Positions 1 to 7,716 of a DNA stretch of 64,000 nucleotides are shown here, piece after piece. The notes below the pieces were generated by a model that saw only the letters and a list, made by a program, of their open reading frames with translations, had not been told where the DNA came from and ran no database searches. The stretch is from the NCBI RefSeq assembly GCF_003576475.1, contig NZ_QWGR01000003.1, forward strand, positions 186,001 through 250,000, written 5' to 3'. The position numbers were made by a program, and so were the translations under genes. Within the stretch, counting starts at the first letter, position 1. Every line of letters starts with the position of its first letter. Source of the stretch: Maribellus luteus (GTDB lineage Bacteria > Bacteroidota > Bacteroidia > Bacteroidales > Prolixibacteraceae).

Positions 1-117
1 ACCAGCTCTCCCCCGGAAGTTCAAACCGTAACAAAGAAGGTGATGCAGGCATATTACGGAATCTGTTAGAATCATAAAATCAGTCACTTCCAAATTATAA
101 ACTTTAAAATTACAATT

Positions 118-612
118 ATGAAAAATTTAATCACACTACTTTTTGCTTTCGTTCTTTTCTTAACTGCCAATCAGGCAAAGGCTCAGATTAGCGTAGGCCC
201 GGGTCTGGGTTTTGCTACCGACATCAGCTCGTTGGGCATTAGCGCCAATGCTGGTTATCAGATCAATGAAAAGTGGGCTGCCACAGGAGCGTTTACCTAT
301 TTTCTGGAGAAAGACTACGTAAAATGGTCGGCACTCGACTTTAATGCCAACTACAGCATTACCCAAATTGAAAATGTTGGCGCATTGTACGGCATCGGCG
401 GACTTAATATTACCATGGTAAAAATTGATATCCCTGAATTGGGAGAATGGCTGGGCGGTGGTTCTGCATCATCATCCGATGTTGGTTTAAACCTCGGAGC
501 CGGCCTTAACATCGGCTTATCAGAAAAAATGACACTCGCCCCTGAACTCTGCTATACCATCAGCAGTGGAGGCTACCTGCGGGCCGGTGTAAAACTGATG
601 TTTAGCTTATAA
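118..612 (+). CDS. outer-membrane beta-barrel protein
   Basis: A 164-residue protein with a Sec signal peptide (hydrophobic stretch about residues 4-18, cleavage near the Ala-Lys-Ala-Gln at 20-23). The mature part has alternating polar/hydrophobic strands rich in Gly and aromatic residues and ends in Phe-Ser-Leu, as expected of a small outer-membrane barrel (OmpW/porin-like superfamily). No enzymatic motif is visible. A strong hairpin follows the stop codon, so it is probably a single-gene transcript or the end of one that begins outside the window. The substrate, if any, cannot be told. Confidence 0.75.
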   Translation: MKNLITLLFAFVLFLTANQAKAQISVGPGLGFATDISSLGISANAGYQINEKWAATGAFTYFLEKDYVKWSALDFNANYSITQIENVGALYGIGGLNITMVKIDIPELGEWLGGGSASSSDVGLNLGAGLNIGLSEKMTLAPELCYTISSGGYLRAGVKLMFSL

Positions 613-614
613 AA

Positions 615-647
615 ACAAAGAGGAAGGGTATTACCCTTCCTCTTTGT
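615..647 (+). terminator. hairpin after the barrel protein gene
   Basis: A perfect 14-bp inverted repeat (615-628 with 634-647) around a 5-nt loop starts 3 nt after the stop codon. The downstream T-tract is poor (only a short TTTT at 657-660), so it may act as a 3' stabilising hairpin as much as a terminator. Confidence 0.65.
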
Positions 648-673
648 AAACCTCACTTTTAAGCCAATTAGCT

Positions 674-1138
674 ATGAAGAATTATCGATTCGCAGTTATC
701 AGCATCACTATCATTTTTCTGATATCGTCGTGCGCCAACTCCCCGTCTTCCAATCCGCTCCCCCCTCTCAAGATTGACATCCCCGCTGAATTACAGGGAA
801 ACGACGACATTGAGAAATTTATAAAAGCCTCGGAAGAAGCCATCAATTTGTTCAGCGACACGGCTGAAGAACTGGCAGAAGATTGTAAAGACTTTGCCGG
901 GAAAAAAGAGGAAGACCTCAACATGCTCGACAAAGTTAAAATGGTTGCAGCGCTCGGAAAGTTTACTTCCAACTTTGCACAATTTGCGGGAAAATACAAT
1001 GAAATGGAAGATCAAACCAAAGTACTGGAAGAAGGGCTGAACGAAGAACAGGCAGCCGCACTCGCCACGGTAATGCAAACGTTCAAACTACGCATGGAAC
1101 AACTGGAAGAGAAATACAAAGACATCAACAATCAATAA
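674..1138 (+). CDS. small helical lipoprotein of unknown function
   Basis: A 154-residue protein. Residues 1-20 form a lipoprotein signal with lipobox Ile-Ser-Ser-Cys (Cys20). The mature part is a Pro-rich linker, then almost wholly charged amphipathic helix (Glu/Lys/Ala-rich, about residues 42-150), which suggests a coiled coil or helical bundle. I do not recognise a family. The gene lies 8 nt before the next gene and is probably co-transcribed with it, so the two secreted products may act together in the envelope. Confidence 0.65.
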   Translation: MKNYRFAVISITIIFLISSCANSPSSNPLPPLKIDIPAELQGNDDIEKFIKASEEAINLFSDTAEELAEDCKDFAGKKEEDLNMLDKVKMVAALGKFTSNFAQFAGKYNEMEDQTKVLEEGLNEEQAAALATVMQTFKLRMEQLEEKYKDINNQ

Positions 1139-1146
1139 TAAAACCG

Positions 1147-1863
1147 ATGAAAGAAATGATTCTCGGCCTGTTGGCAATTATTACCTGCGCATATGTCAGT
1201 GCTCAGCAAACCATAAAACCCTACAAATTTAAAACGGCCATTGTTGAATACACATACAGCGGCAACACAACCGGCTCACAAACTTTATACATTGATGAAC
1301 ACGGATGGGACCAATGCGAAGTTACCAACACCGTAATGAAAAGTTTTGGTCAGAAAAACGTAACCGATGAAGTAAAACTGACGCTGGGACTTGAAATCTA
1401 CCAGTGGACACCCGGACAAAGCACCGGCACGCAGATGCATAATTCGATTCTGGAAGAACTAATGAAAGATCCGGATTTTGACATCAAGGATTTTTCCAAA
1501 CAGCTGATGAAACAGTTGGGTTTCGAGAAAAAAGGAAACGAAGCTGTAGACGGCAGAGACTGTGAAGTATGGAAAGGAATGGGGAGTACCATTTGGATTT
1601 GGAAAGACATAGCAGTTAAAACAGAAGTAAAAGTTTTGGGACAAAAAACGGTTTGGACTGCTACAAGCATCCAATTCGATGTTCCCGTTCCCTCCGCAAA
1701 ATTTGACGTACCTGGAGATGTTCAATTTCAGAAATTCGACAGCAACAATCCCATGGATTTGATGCAAAGAGGAGCACAAACAGAAGATGATGATTCTTCC
1801 GGCGAACAGGAACCGGAAATAAAAAACCTGAAAGACCTGAAAAATATTTTCAAGAAAAAATAA
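1147..1863 (+). CDS. secreted protein of unknown function, DUF4412-like
   Basis: A 238-residue protein with a Sec signal peptide ending near Val-Ser-Ala-Gln (residues 17-20). The start of the mature chain (a Tyr-rich strand, Ser-Gly-Asn-Thr-Thr-Gly-Ser-Gln, then Tyr-Ile-Asp-Glu-His-Gly) resembles the beta-rich DUF4412-type periplasmic proteins common in Bacteroidota. The C-terminus is an acidic stretch followed by a lysine-rich tail. It follows the lipoprotein gene by 8 nt, so a two-gene operon is likely. It runs convergent to the DNA-repair-like pair. The function is unknown. Confidence 0.6.
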   Translation: MKEMILGLLAIITCAYVSAQQTIKPYKFKTAIVEYTYSGNTTGSQTLYIDEHGWDQCEVTNTVMKSFGQKNVTDEVKLTLGLEIYQWTPGQSTGTQMHNSILEELMKDPDFDIKDFSKQLMKQLGFEKKGNEAVDGRDCEVWKGMGSTIWIWKDIAVKTEVKVLGQKTVWTATSIQFDVPVPSAKFDVPGDVQFQKFDSNNPMDLMQRGAQTEDDDSSGEQEPEIKNLKDLKNIFKKK

Positions 1864-1895
1864 GCCCAACAAAGCGCTTCCTCAAATATAAAAAA

Positions 1896-2669
1896 TCAAG
1901 CACCTGCTTGCTTTTCAGGCAGGTATTTCCAAAACCTTCGGGGCATGTGTTGTAACTGCAAGCGAAGGTTTTTTCGTTCTTCAATGTTGATGTGCTTAAA
2001 ATACGAGCACCACAATTTCTGGTAAAAATCTTCTCCTTCATCCAGCAGCGCCTGTTTCACCTGGCCATTAAAAGCATTAAACTGTTTCTTCGATATCTCC
2101 ACTTCTTCCACTTTGTTTTTATCGTAATAAACACCGTAGTTTCGTTGCAGGTCGTAAATCAGCCAGCGCTGATCGGCAAAGCGCTTCTGATAATGCGTAA
2201 CAACCAACGGCAGCACATCAAATTTTGGTTCGATGCCACAAAAAAACATTCCGTCTTTTGCTCGCTGAAACCGCACAAACTGCATGATTCGCATGGCTTC
2301 CTTCTTTACCTTTTGCGACGACTGGGTAAGCGCCATCACATCCAAATCGCCGTAATCGGTCTCAAGGTTCATGTAACCGCTAAACAGGCGCCTCAGAAAA
2401 CGGTAGATCTTCATCTCAATTCCCTGTTCTTCAGACAAAAAAGCATAAAACAAAAGCTGCTTGTTAGCGTCCGACATCTTCGCCTGCACTCCGTTCCAAA
2501 CACGTTCTGCTTTTTGCGGGTCTGTCTGAATATCCACATTCTCCAAAAAAAGGTGCCGGGATTGGACATTTCGCGCGCAAATATCAACCGGAAAATCCTT
2601 CCGGCGATAACACTCGAATACTGCCGTCAGCAATCCCTCAAAACTATTATCGTAAGTGTAAATTTTCAT
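1896..2669 (-). CDS. DUF4130 / TIGR03915-type putative DNA metabolism protein
   Basis: A 257-residue cytoplasmic protein that opens with Met-Lys-Ile-Tyr-Thr-Tyr-Asp-Asn-Ser-Phe-Glu-Gly-Leu, the typical start of the SAM-associated DNA metabolism family (TIGR03915/DUF4130). In that family this gene is almost always paired with the radical SAM protein TIGR03916, and here it lies 60 nt downstream of that partner on the same strand. The pair is thought to act in DNA repair or modification, with DUF4130 resembling uracil-DNA-glycosylase-linked modules, but the reaction is not established. The length is normal and the gene is intact. Confidence 0.85.
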   Translation of the reverse strand: MKIYTYDNSFEGLLTAVFECYRRKDFPVDICARNVQSRHLFLENVDIQTDPQKAERVWNGVQAKMSDANKQLLFYAFLSEEQGIEMKIYRFLRRLFSGYMNLETDYGDLDVMALTQSSQKVKKEAMRIMQFVRFQRAKDGMFFCGIEPKFDVLPLVVTHYQKRFADQRWLIYDLQRNYGVYYDKNKVEEVEISKKQFNAFNGQVKQALLDEGEDFYQKLWCSYFKHINIEERKNLRLQLQHMPRRFWKYLPEKQAGA

Positions 2670-2729
2670 AATTGGATACTTGATAACTGATACTCGATCC
2701 TCCCTGAACTTTGAACTCTAAACTCAGAA

Positions 2730-4019
2730 CTAATGCAACGTTGGCAAAACCGGTTTGAAATCGGCAAACAATTCCAACTGAGTATCCGGCGATTTCCGGT
2801 ATTTTGAATGCGTATTGATCACCAGTTGTCGCTTTAAACGAACCGGATCCCAATCCGAAAATTTTGCAGCCAGCTCGTTGCAGGTAATAAAATACCTGGC
2901 CCGTTTCAGCACTACCCCCAGCTCTTTCAGCGTCAAGGTGGTAAGCCGGCGATGGCGACGCGCCATGATGATCTTTTGAGCAGACAGCACACCGATTCCG
3001 GGCACCCGCAAAATCATTTCGTAATCGGCTTTATTGATATCCACCGGAAACAGGTGCATATTTCGCAAGGCATATCCCAGTTTCGGATCCACATCTAAAT
3101 CCAGGAAAGGATGGTCTTCGGTCAAAATCTCTTCGGCTTTAAAATGATAAAAGCGCATCAGCCAATCGCTTTGATACAGGCGGTTTTCGCGCACCAGGGG
3201 AGGCCGGCTAATCGCCGGAAGCCGTTTGTCGTAATCATTCACCGGCAGATAACCCGAAAAGTACACTCGCTTCAGGTTTTGATTCTGATACAAGCCCGAC
3301 GAAAGCAAAATGATTTCCCGGTCGGTTTCGGGAGTGGCCCCCACTATCAGCTGAGTGCTTTGTCCTGCCGGCGCAAACTGCTTGGCACTGCGGAACTTTC
3401 TTCTTTCTTCTTTGCTGATCAGGATCGAATTCCGGATCTGCGTCATTGGCGAGATAATGTCGGGGTAATTTTTTTCGGGTGCCAGTTTTTTCAGGTTAGG
3501 CTCAGTGGGAATTTCCATGTTCACACTCAGGCGGTCGGCCCAAATGCCTGCTTCCTCTATCAGTTCAGGGCTCGCTCCCGGAATGGCTTTCAAGTGAATG
3601 TACCCGTAGAAATTTTCTTCGGCACGCAGTTTTTTGGCCGTCAATACCATTCGCTCCATCGTAAAATCCGGATTTTTTATCACGCCCGAACTCAGAAACA
3701 AGCCTTCGATATAATTACGGCGGTAAAAACCGATCGTCAAATCGACAATCTCCTGCGGCGACAAAGTGGCCCGTGGACGGTCGTTGGTGCGGCGATTAAC
3801 GCAATAGGCGCAATCGTACATACAATGGTTGGTCATCAGAATTTTAAACAGGCTGATACAGCGCCCGTCATCCGTAAAACTGTGGCAAATACCGGCGGCA
3901 ACACCATTCCCGATCCCGTTGCCCGTGTTTTTTCGTGTGCTTCCGCTCGATGCACACGAAACATCGTACTTGGCAGCGTCGGATAATATGGCCAGTTTCT
4001 TCTGAATTTTCTCGTCCAT
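2730..4019 (-). CDS. putative DNA repair/modification radical SAM protein (TIGR03916-type)
   Basis: A 429-residue protein. The motif Cys-Met-Tyr-Asp-Cys-Ala-Tyr-Cys is the CxxxCxxC that ligates the radical SAM [4Fe-4S] cluster. Near the C-terminus, Val-Pro-Gly-Ile-Gly-Val-Leu-Ser-Ala is a helix-hairpin-helix DNA-binding element. This architecture defines the TIGR03916 family. The start was set at 4019 because AAAGGAAG lies just upstream of that ATG; an in-frame ATG at 4070 would add 17 residues of leader that overlap a hairpin repeat. It forms an operon with the DUF4130 protein downstream. Cytoplasmic; the substrate is unknown. Confidence 0.88.
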   Translation of the reverse strand: MDEKIQKKLAILSDAAKYDVSCASSGSTRKNTGNGIGNGVAAGICHSFTDDGRCISLFKILMTNHCMYDCAYCVNRRTNDRPRATLSPQEIVDLTIGFYRRNYIEGLFLSSGVIKNPDFTMERMVLTAKKLRAEENFYGYIHLKAIPGASPELIEEAGIWADRLSVNMEIPTEPNLKKLAPEKNYPDIISPMTQIRNSILISKEERRKFRSAKQFAPAGQSTQLIVGATPETDREIILLSSGLYQNQNLKRVYFSGYLPVNDYDKRLPAISRPPLVRENRLYQSDWLMRFYHFKAEEILTEDHPFLDLDVDPKLGYALRNMHLFPVDINKADYEMILRVPGIGVLSAQKIIMARRHRRLTTLTLKELGVVLKRARYFITCNELAAKFSDWDPVRLKRQLVINTHSKYRKSPDTQLELFADFKPVLPTLH

Positions 4020-4045
4020 TGTTTCTTCCTTTAAATCATAATACA

Positions 4046-4110
4046 CAAATCCCCGGTGCCCAAACTCCATTAACTAAAGGCAAAAATCCCCGGTCAACAC
4101 CGGGGATTTG
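4046..4110 (-). promoter_or_regulatory. triple repeat able to form alternative hairpins upstream of the radical SAM gene
   Basis: On the minus strand, segment 1 (4110-4098) can pair with segment 2 (4094-4084; 11 bp, followed by a T-run) or with segment 3 (4058-4046; 13 bp perfect). The first pairing is terminator-like and the second would prevent it. This is the geometry of a leader attenuator for the downstream pair, although no ligand or leader peptide is evident and no minus-strand promoter was found. Confidence 0.4.
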
Positions 4111-4167
4111 GAACCTAATTATCGGGTTTAACCCCACTGGAAATAATGGAAATTGTTTTCATAGCTC

Positions 4168-4184
4168 TGATAATATTATTATCA
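4168..4184. promoter_or_regulatory. palindromic operator candidate for the S24 repressor
   Basis: TGATAATA-T-TATTATCA is a perfect 8-bp inverted repeat with a 1-nt spacer, and a further half-site GATAATAA lies at 4193-4200. It sits 79 nt before the repressor start and upstream of its promoter, a usual place for an autoregulatory site. It could also control the divergent radical SAM pair. Confidence 0.45.
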
Positions 4185-4213
4185 AATGAGGCGATAATAA
4201 ATTAATCAATTAC

Positions 4214-4244
4214 TTTATATCCACAAGAATATTTTTTACTTTTG
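4214..4244 (+). promoter_or_regulatory. Bacteroidota-type promoter of the S24 repressor
   Basis: TACTTTTG at 4237-4244 fits the TAnnTTTG -7 consensus exactly. TTTA at 4214-4217 lies 19 nt upstream in the place of the -33 TTTG. The start codon is at 4263, giving a short leader. Confidence 0.55.
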
Positions 4245-4262
4245 AAGAAAAAAATTTGTCGG

Positions 4263-5063
4263 ATGAACCATTTCAGCAACAATATCAAGCTTTTACGAAA
4301 CCGGAAAAATCGCACACAAAATGATGTGGCTTTAGCGCTTAATTTAAAACGCACCACCATTAATGCACTGGAAAATTCCATCAGCCAGCCAACGGTTCCG
4401 CAGCTGCAGGCATTTTCAAAATTTTATGGCATCGCCATCGATACACTGATCAACATTGACCTGAACCGGCTTTCAGAATTGCAGTTCACCGATCTCCAAA
4501 ATGGTTTTGATGTATTTATCCGCGGCACCAACCTCCGCGTTATTGCCACTACGGTTGATTCATCAAACAACGACAACATCGAGTTTGTAAACGAAAAAGC
4601 ACAGGCCGGTTATGTAACCAGTTTTGCCGACCCCGAATACATTGGGAAACTGCCGGTTTTTCAGTTGCCGTTTTTGTCGAAAGAGAAAAAGTACCGGGCG
4701 TTTACCATTACCGGCGATTCCATGTTGCCCATTCCCAGCGGATCGGTAGTGATTGGTGAATTTGTCCAGGATTTTATGGATGTGCGATCGGGACAAGCCT
4801 GTATTGTGGTTACCCGCGACGAAGGAATTGTTTTTAAAATGGTTGAAAATGACATTACGGAAAAAAGATCATTTGAAATGATTTCGCTGAATACGCAATT
4901 TGAACCTTACGAACTACCGGTAACCGAGGTAAAAGAAATCTGGAAGTTTGTGTGCTACCTCAATACCGAAATTCCGGAACCGGAGAGTGATCTGCAACAA
5001 CTTCTGAAAAGTGTGAATGAAATGAAAATGGAGCTACAGCAGTTAAAACCCGGAATGAAGTAG
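4263..5063 (+). CDS. XRE-family repressor with LexA-like S24 autocleavage domain
   Basis: A 266-residue protein. Residues about 4-62 form an XRE helix-turn-helix (Asn-Arg-Thr-Gln-Asn-Asp-Val-Ala). The C-terminal half is a peptidase S24 domain with Ser153 in Gly-Asp-Ser-Met and Lys192 in Val-Phe-Lys-Met-Val as the predicted dyad, and an Ala115-Gly116 bond placed like the LexA/CI cleavage site. It should therefore be a stress-responsive, self-cleaving repressor. The ATG at 4263 was chosen because the alternative TTG at 4242 overlaps the -7 element. No prophage genes adjoin it, so it is probably a chromosomal regulator. Confidence 0.85.
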   Translation: MNHFSNNIKLLRNRKNRTQNDVALALNLKRTTINALENSISQPTVPQLQAFSKFYGIAIDTLINIDLNRLSELQFTDLQNGFDVFIRGTNLRVIATTVDSSNNDNIEFVNEKAQAGYVTSFADPEYIGKLPVFQLPFLSKEKKYRAFTITGDSMLPIPSGSVVIGEFVQDFMDVRSGQACIVVTRDEGIVFKMVENDITEKRSFEMISLNTQFEPYELPVTEVKEIWKFVCYLNTEIPEPESDLQQLLKSVNEMKMELQQLKPGMK

Positions 5064-5102
5064 TAAACCTATGCGCCTGGCAGTTTAGAATCGCTTAGCG
5101 AA

Positions 5103-6032
5103 CTAATAGTTATTCAGCCTCTCCATCAGCTCAAATACCACACCTTCGCGCAGGGCAAAATCGGTTTGTACAATTTCCTGAATGCCAATTTCACGAACAA
5201 GGGTTTCGATCAGAATCACAGCCGGAACGATCAGGTCAACCCGCACATAATCCATCCCTTTAAACTGCAAGCGTTCGGCACGGGTCGAAGCAATCAACCG
5301 GTGATAGACTGCATAAAAATCTTCCAGCGTTATTTCCTGTTTAATACGTTGCCTGGTTCCCGGATCCACCTCGTCAATCATATCAACTACCGTATCAAAA
5401 GCCCCCGAGCAACCTACCAGCATTTTTACAGAATGTTCGCAACAATTTTGAATCGCCTCTAAATGCTGCGCTGCAAAATACTCCTGGAGCAGCTTGATTT
5501 CGTTCTCCTGTATCGGATCGGAAAGATCGAAACGGTTGATGATTCGCGCCATTCCTGTTGGCTGGCTTTCTTTCCAGATAATATCGGTATCGAGCGCCAG
5601 AATAAGTTCGTTACTTCCTCCACCTATGTCCAGAATCACCGATGGATTGTCAAGGTTTTCAAAAGCCAGTAAAACGCCTTTAAAAATCAACTCCGCCTCT
5701 TTTTTCCCGCTAACAATTTTCACCAGCCAGCCACTCTCCTCTCCCAGCTTCTCCAGAAATTCAGCTTTGTTGGCGGCGGTACGCACAGCCGAAGTAGCAA
5801 GCACATAAACAGAATTAACTCCTCCCAGGTCCTGTATGATCTTTTTGTGTTTCCGAAACGACTCAATCGTTCTTTCCGTTGCAGCCGGACTGATTTCGTT
5901 GTCGCGAATTTTATCGTCGCCCAGTTTAACCAGTTGTTTGCTTTGGTGCAAAATCCGGAAACTCCCCTTCCGGATCTCCGCCACAAGTAAATTGCAGGTA
6001 TTGGTTCCCAAATCAACAACAGCAACGCGCAT
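5103..6032 (-). CDS. Ppx/GppA family phosphatase
   Basis: A 309-residue protein of the exopolyphosphatase / guanosine-pentaphosphate phosphatase family (sugar kinase/HSP70 fold). Asp-Leu-Gly-Thr-Asn-Thr (residues 7-12) is the first phosphate-binding loop and Asp-Ile-Gly-Gly-Gly-Ser-Asn-Glu the second. The length matches the short, single-module form without the C-terminal HD-like domain. It hydrolyses polyphosphate or pppGpp in the cytoplasm; which one cannot be decided from sequence. It is convergent with the S24 repressor gene. Confidence 0.9.
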   Translation of the reverse strand: MRVAVVDLGTNTCNLLVAEIRKGSFRILHQSKQLVKLGDDKIRDNEISPAATERTIESFRKHKKIIQDLGGVNSVYVLATSAVRTAANKAEFLEKLGEESGWLVKIVSGKKEAELIFKGVLLAFENLDNPSVILDIGGGSNELILALDTDIIWKESQPTGMARIINRFDLSDPIQENEIKLLQEYFAAQHLEAIQNCCEHSVKMLVGCSGAFDTVVDMIDEVDPGTRQRIKQEITLEDFYAVYHRLIASTRAERLQFKGMDYVRVDLIVPAVILIETLVREIGIQEIVQTDFALREGVVFELMERLNNY

Positions 6033-6046
6033 AAAACTAATTTATC

Positions 6047-6076
6047 ACCCTAAGGGTTACAACGTTCCCTTAGGGT
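6047..6076. repeat. REP-like hairpin, left copy
   Basis: ACCCTAAGGG - 10-nt loop - CCCTTAGGGT, a perfect 10-bp stem. Its reverse complement closely matches the element at 6742-6773. It lies 23 nt beyond the 3' end of the transposase gene. Confidence 0.8.
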
Positions 6077-6098
6077 TTTGATTATTTGACAGAACAAA

Positions 6099-6695
6099 TT
6101 AACGAAGTTTATACTTCTCAGCAAATAGCTCGCCTGCATTAGATTCATGATAAGCTTTAAAATTTTCTTTCGATTCAAACCACCTTAAAACACTTTCCCG
6201 CGCTATATCTGTTTTCTCTTGTGAGATTATTGCTTTGTAGGAAGAAAACCTCCACTCTCCCGGAGAATTTGTGAAACCGTGTTTCACCGGATTGTTATGA
6301 ATATATACCAAACACATTTGCAAATGTTGCTCCGAGTCAATCAACGTTCTGTTAATCGACTGACAAAAAAGTCCCCCTCTTTTTCCACTTCTGTAATTTT
6401 TCTTTTTAGAAAAGGTATTCTGAACGCTTCCCCATTGATGCGAGAAATAGCTGTTCTCATCCCTACGTTTAAAACCTGATGGAATCTGGATTTCTCTGTT
6501 TCTTACTAAAAAATGAAAATGATTGGGCATTAAGCAGTAAGCGTAAATTGTTGCTACCGGAGTAATAAACTTTCGTACAAGTTCTAAAAATGTTTTGTAG
6601 TCCCAGTCTGTCGAAAATAAACTATCACTCCCCCGGGCATGATTATACACATGATAAAAGCATTCTGATTCAAATGGTGGGCGAGTTGTTGACAT
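6099..6695 (-). CDS. RAYT-type (REP-associated tyrosine) transposase
   Basis: A 198-residue IS200/IS605-superfamily Y1 transposase. Met-Pro-Asn-His-Phe-His-Phe-Leu is the HUH metal-binding motif, and Tyr in Val-Tyr-Ile-His-Asn-Asn-Pro-Val-Lys is the predicted catalytic tyrosine. Both motifs are intact and there is no frameshift. Two near-identical palindromes in inverted orientation flank the gene, the arrangement of a REPtron, in which a domesticated transposase spreads or maintains REP elements. It separates the ppx/gppA gene from queG and may have inserted there. Confidence 0.88.
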   Translation of the reverse strand: MSTTRPPFESECFYHVYNHARGSDSLFSTDWDYKTFLELVRKFITPVATIYAYCLMPNHFHFLVRNREIQIPSGFKRRDENSYFSHQWGSVQNTFSKKKNYRSGKRGGLFCQSINRTLIDSEQHLQMCLVYIHNNPVKHGFTNSPGEWRFSSYKAIISQEKTDIARESVLRWFESKENFKAYHESNAGELFAEKYKLR

Positions 6696-6741
6696 TATAA
6701 AAAAAGTAGTTTAGATTTGAGGAAACGAAAACAGATACTTT

Positions 6742-6773
6742 AAACCCTTAAGGGAACTTCGTAACCCTTAGGG
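6742..6773. repeat. REP-like hairpin, right copy
   Basis: CCCTTAAGGG - 10-nt loop - CCCTTAGGG, the inverted counterpart of the copy at 6047-6076, with differences concentrated in the loop and one extra A in a stem arm. It ends 10 nt before the queG start. Confidence 0.8.
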
Positions 6774-6783
6774 ACAGAGAACG

Positions 6784-7716
6784 ATGAAATCCACACAAAC
6801 ATCTGATTTAATCAAAGAAAAAGCAAAATCGCTTGGACTTTCTGATTGCGCCATTGTTCCGGTCTCTTTTCTCGCGGAAGAAAAGGAACACTTTGAATCC
6901 TGGCTTTCCGCCCAAATGCACGGAGAGATGGGATACATGGCGCGAAATACGGAGAAGCGGCTCAATCCGCAACTTTTGGTAGAGAACGCAAAAAGCATCA
7001 TCGTCGTTCTCCAGAATTACTTTCCCAAAGAAACACAAAGCGATAAAGAAGCGCCAGTGCTTTCGAAATATGCCTATGGAACCGACTATCATTTTGTTCT
7101 GAAAGACAAACTTCGTCGGCTTCTGGAATTCATTCATACTGAAATCACCTCCTGCACAGGGCGGCCTTTTGTGGATTCGGCACCGGTACTGGAACGTGCC
7201 TGGGCCCGGAAAGCCGGATTGGGCTGGATTGGCAAAAACAGCAACCTGATTTCACTTCACCACGGGAGCTTCTTTTTTATCGGGGAACTGATCGTGAATA
7301 TTGAACTTCCGTACGACAACCCCAAACCGGTAAGCGACCATTGCGGACGCTGTACCAAATGCATTGATGCCTGCCCTACCAAAGCCATTGTTGCCAACCG
7401 GGTGGTGGATGCCCGCAAATGTATTTCGTACCAAACCATTGAAGTAAAAGGCGAACTGGACGAATCGCTGAAAGGACAATTTGACAACCGTGTTTTTGGC
7501 TGCGACATTTGTCAGGATGTTTGCCCCTGGAACCTGAAATCGGAACCACACAACGAGGCTTCTTTTAATCCTCACCCCAAATTACTTCAGCTAAATAAAG
7601 ACGATTGGGAAAATATGGAGCGACCGCTTTTCAATGAATTGTTTAAGAACTCTGCGGTAAAAAGAGCCGGTTTTAACGGGCTGAAGCGCAACCTGAAATT
7701 CCTTGGAAATGCCTAA
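6784..7716 (+). CDS. queG: epoxyqueuosine reductase QueG
   Basis: A 310-residue protein that carries out the last step of queuosine synthesis, reducing epoxyqueuosine in tRNA with a cobalamin cofactor and two [4Fe-4S] clusters. Cys-Gly-Arg-Cys-Thr-Lys-Cys-Ile-Asp-Ala-Cys-Pro and the later Cys-Asp-Ile-Cys-Gln-Asp-Val-Cys-Pro are the two ferredoxin-like cluster motifs. Length and layout match QueG. The start lies 10 nt after a REP-like hairpin, which may affect its expression. The 3' end overlaps the next gene by 8 nt, indicating translational coupling. Confidence 0.95.
   Translation: MKSTQTSDLIKEKAKSLGLSDCAIVPVSFLAEEKEHFESWLSAQMHGEMGYMARNTEKRLNPQLLVENAKSIIVVLQNYFPKETQSDKEAPVLSKYAYGTDYHFVLKDKLRRLLEFIHTEITSCTGRPFVDSAPVLERAWARKAGLGWIGKNSNLISLHHGSFFFIGELIVNIELPYDNPKPVSDHCGRCTKCIDACPTKAIVANRVVDARKCISYQTIEVKGELDESLKGQFDNRVFGCDICQDVCPWNLKSEPHNEASFNPHPKLLQLNKDDWENMERPLFNELFKNSAVKRAGFNGLKRNLKFLGNA

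Noticed and set aside
1-77. Possible 3' end of a plus-strand gene that begins outside the window
   Set aside because: Two frames remain open to 69 and 77, and neither gives recognisable sequence, so no partial gene can be supported.
1897-1914. Possible weak terminator between the convergent genes near 1.9 kb
   Set aside because: Only 5 bp of stem and a short T-run, overlapping the end of the DUF4130 gene.
1992-2690. Long plus-strand reading frame opposite the DUF4130 gene
   Set aside because: It is antisense to a clear family member on the minus strand, with no family features and no ribosome binding site.
2670-2729. Degenerate repeats (GAACTTTGAACTC-like) between the radical SAM and DUF4130 genes
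   Set aside because: Too irregular to call a repeat element or control site.
3111-3986. Long plus-strand reading frame opposite the radical SAM gene
   Set aside because: Shadow of the minus-strand gene, whose cluster motif is intact.
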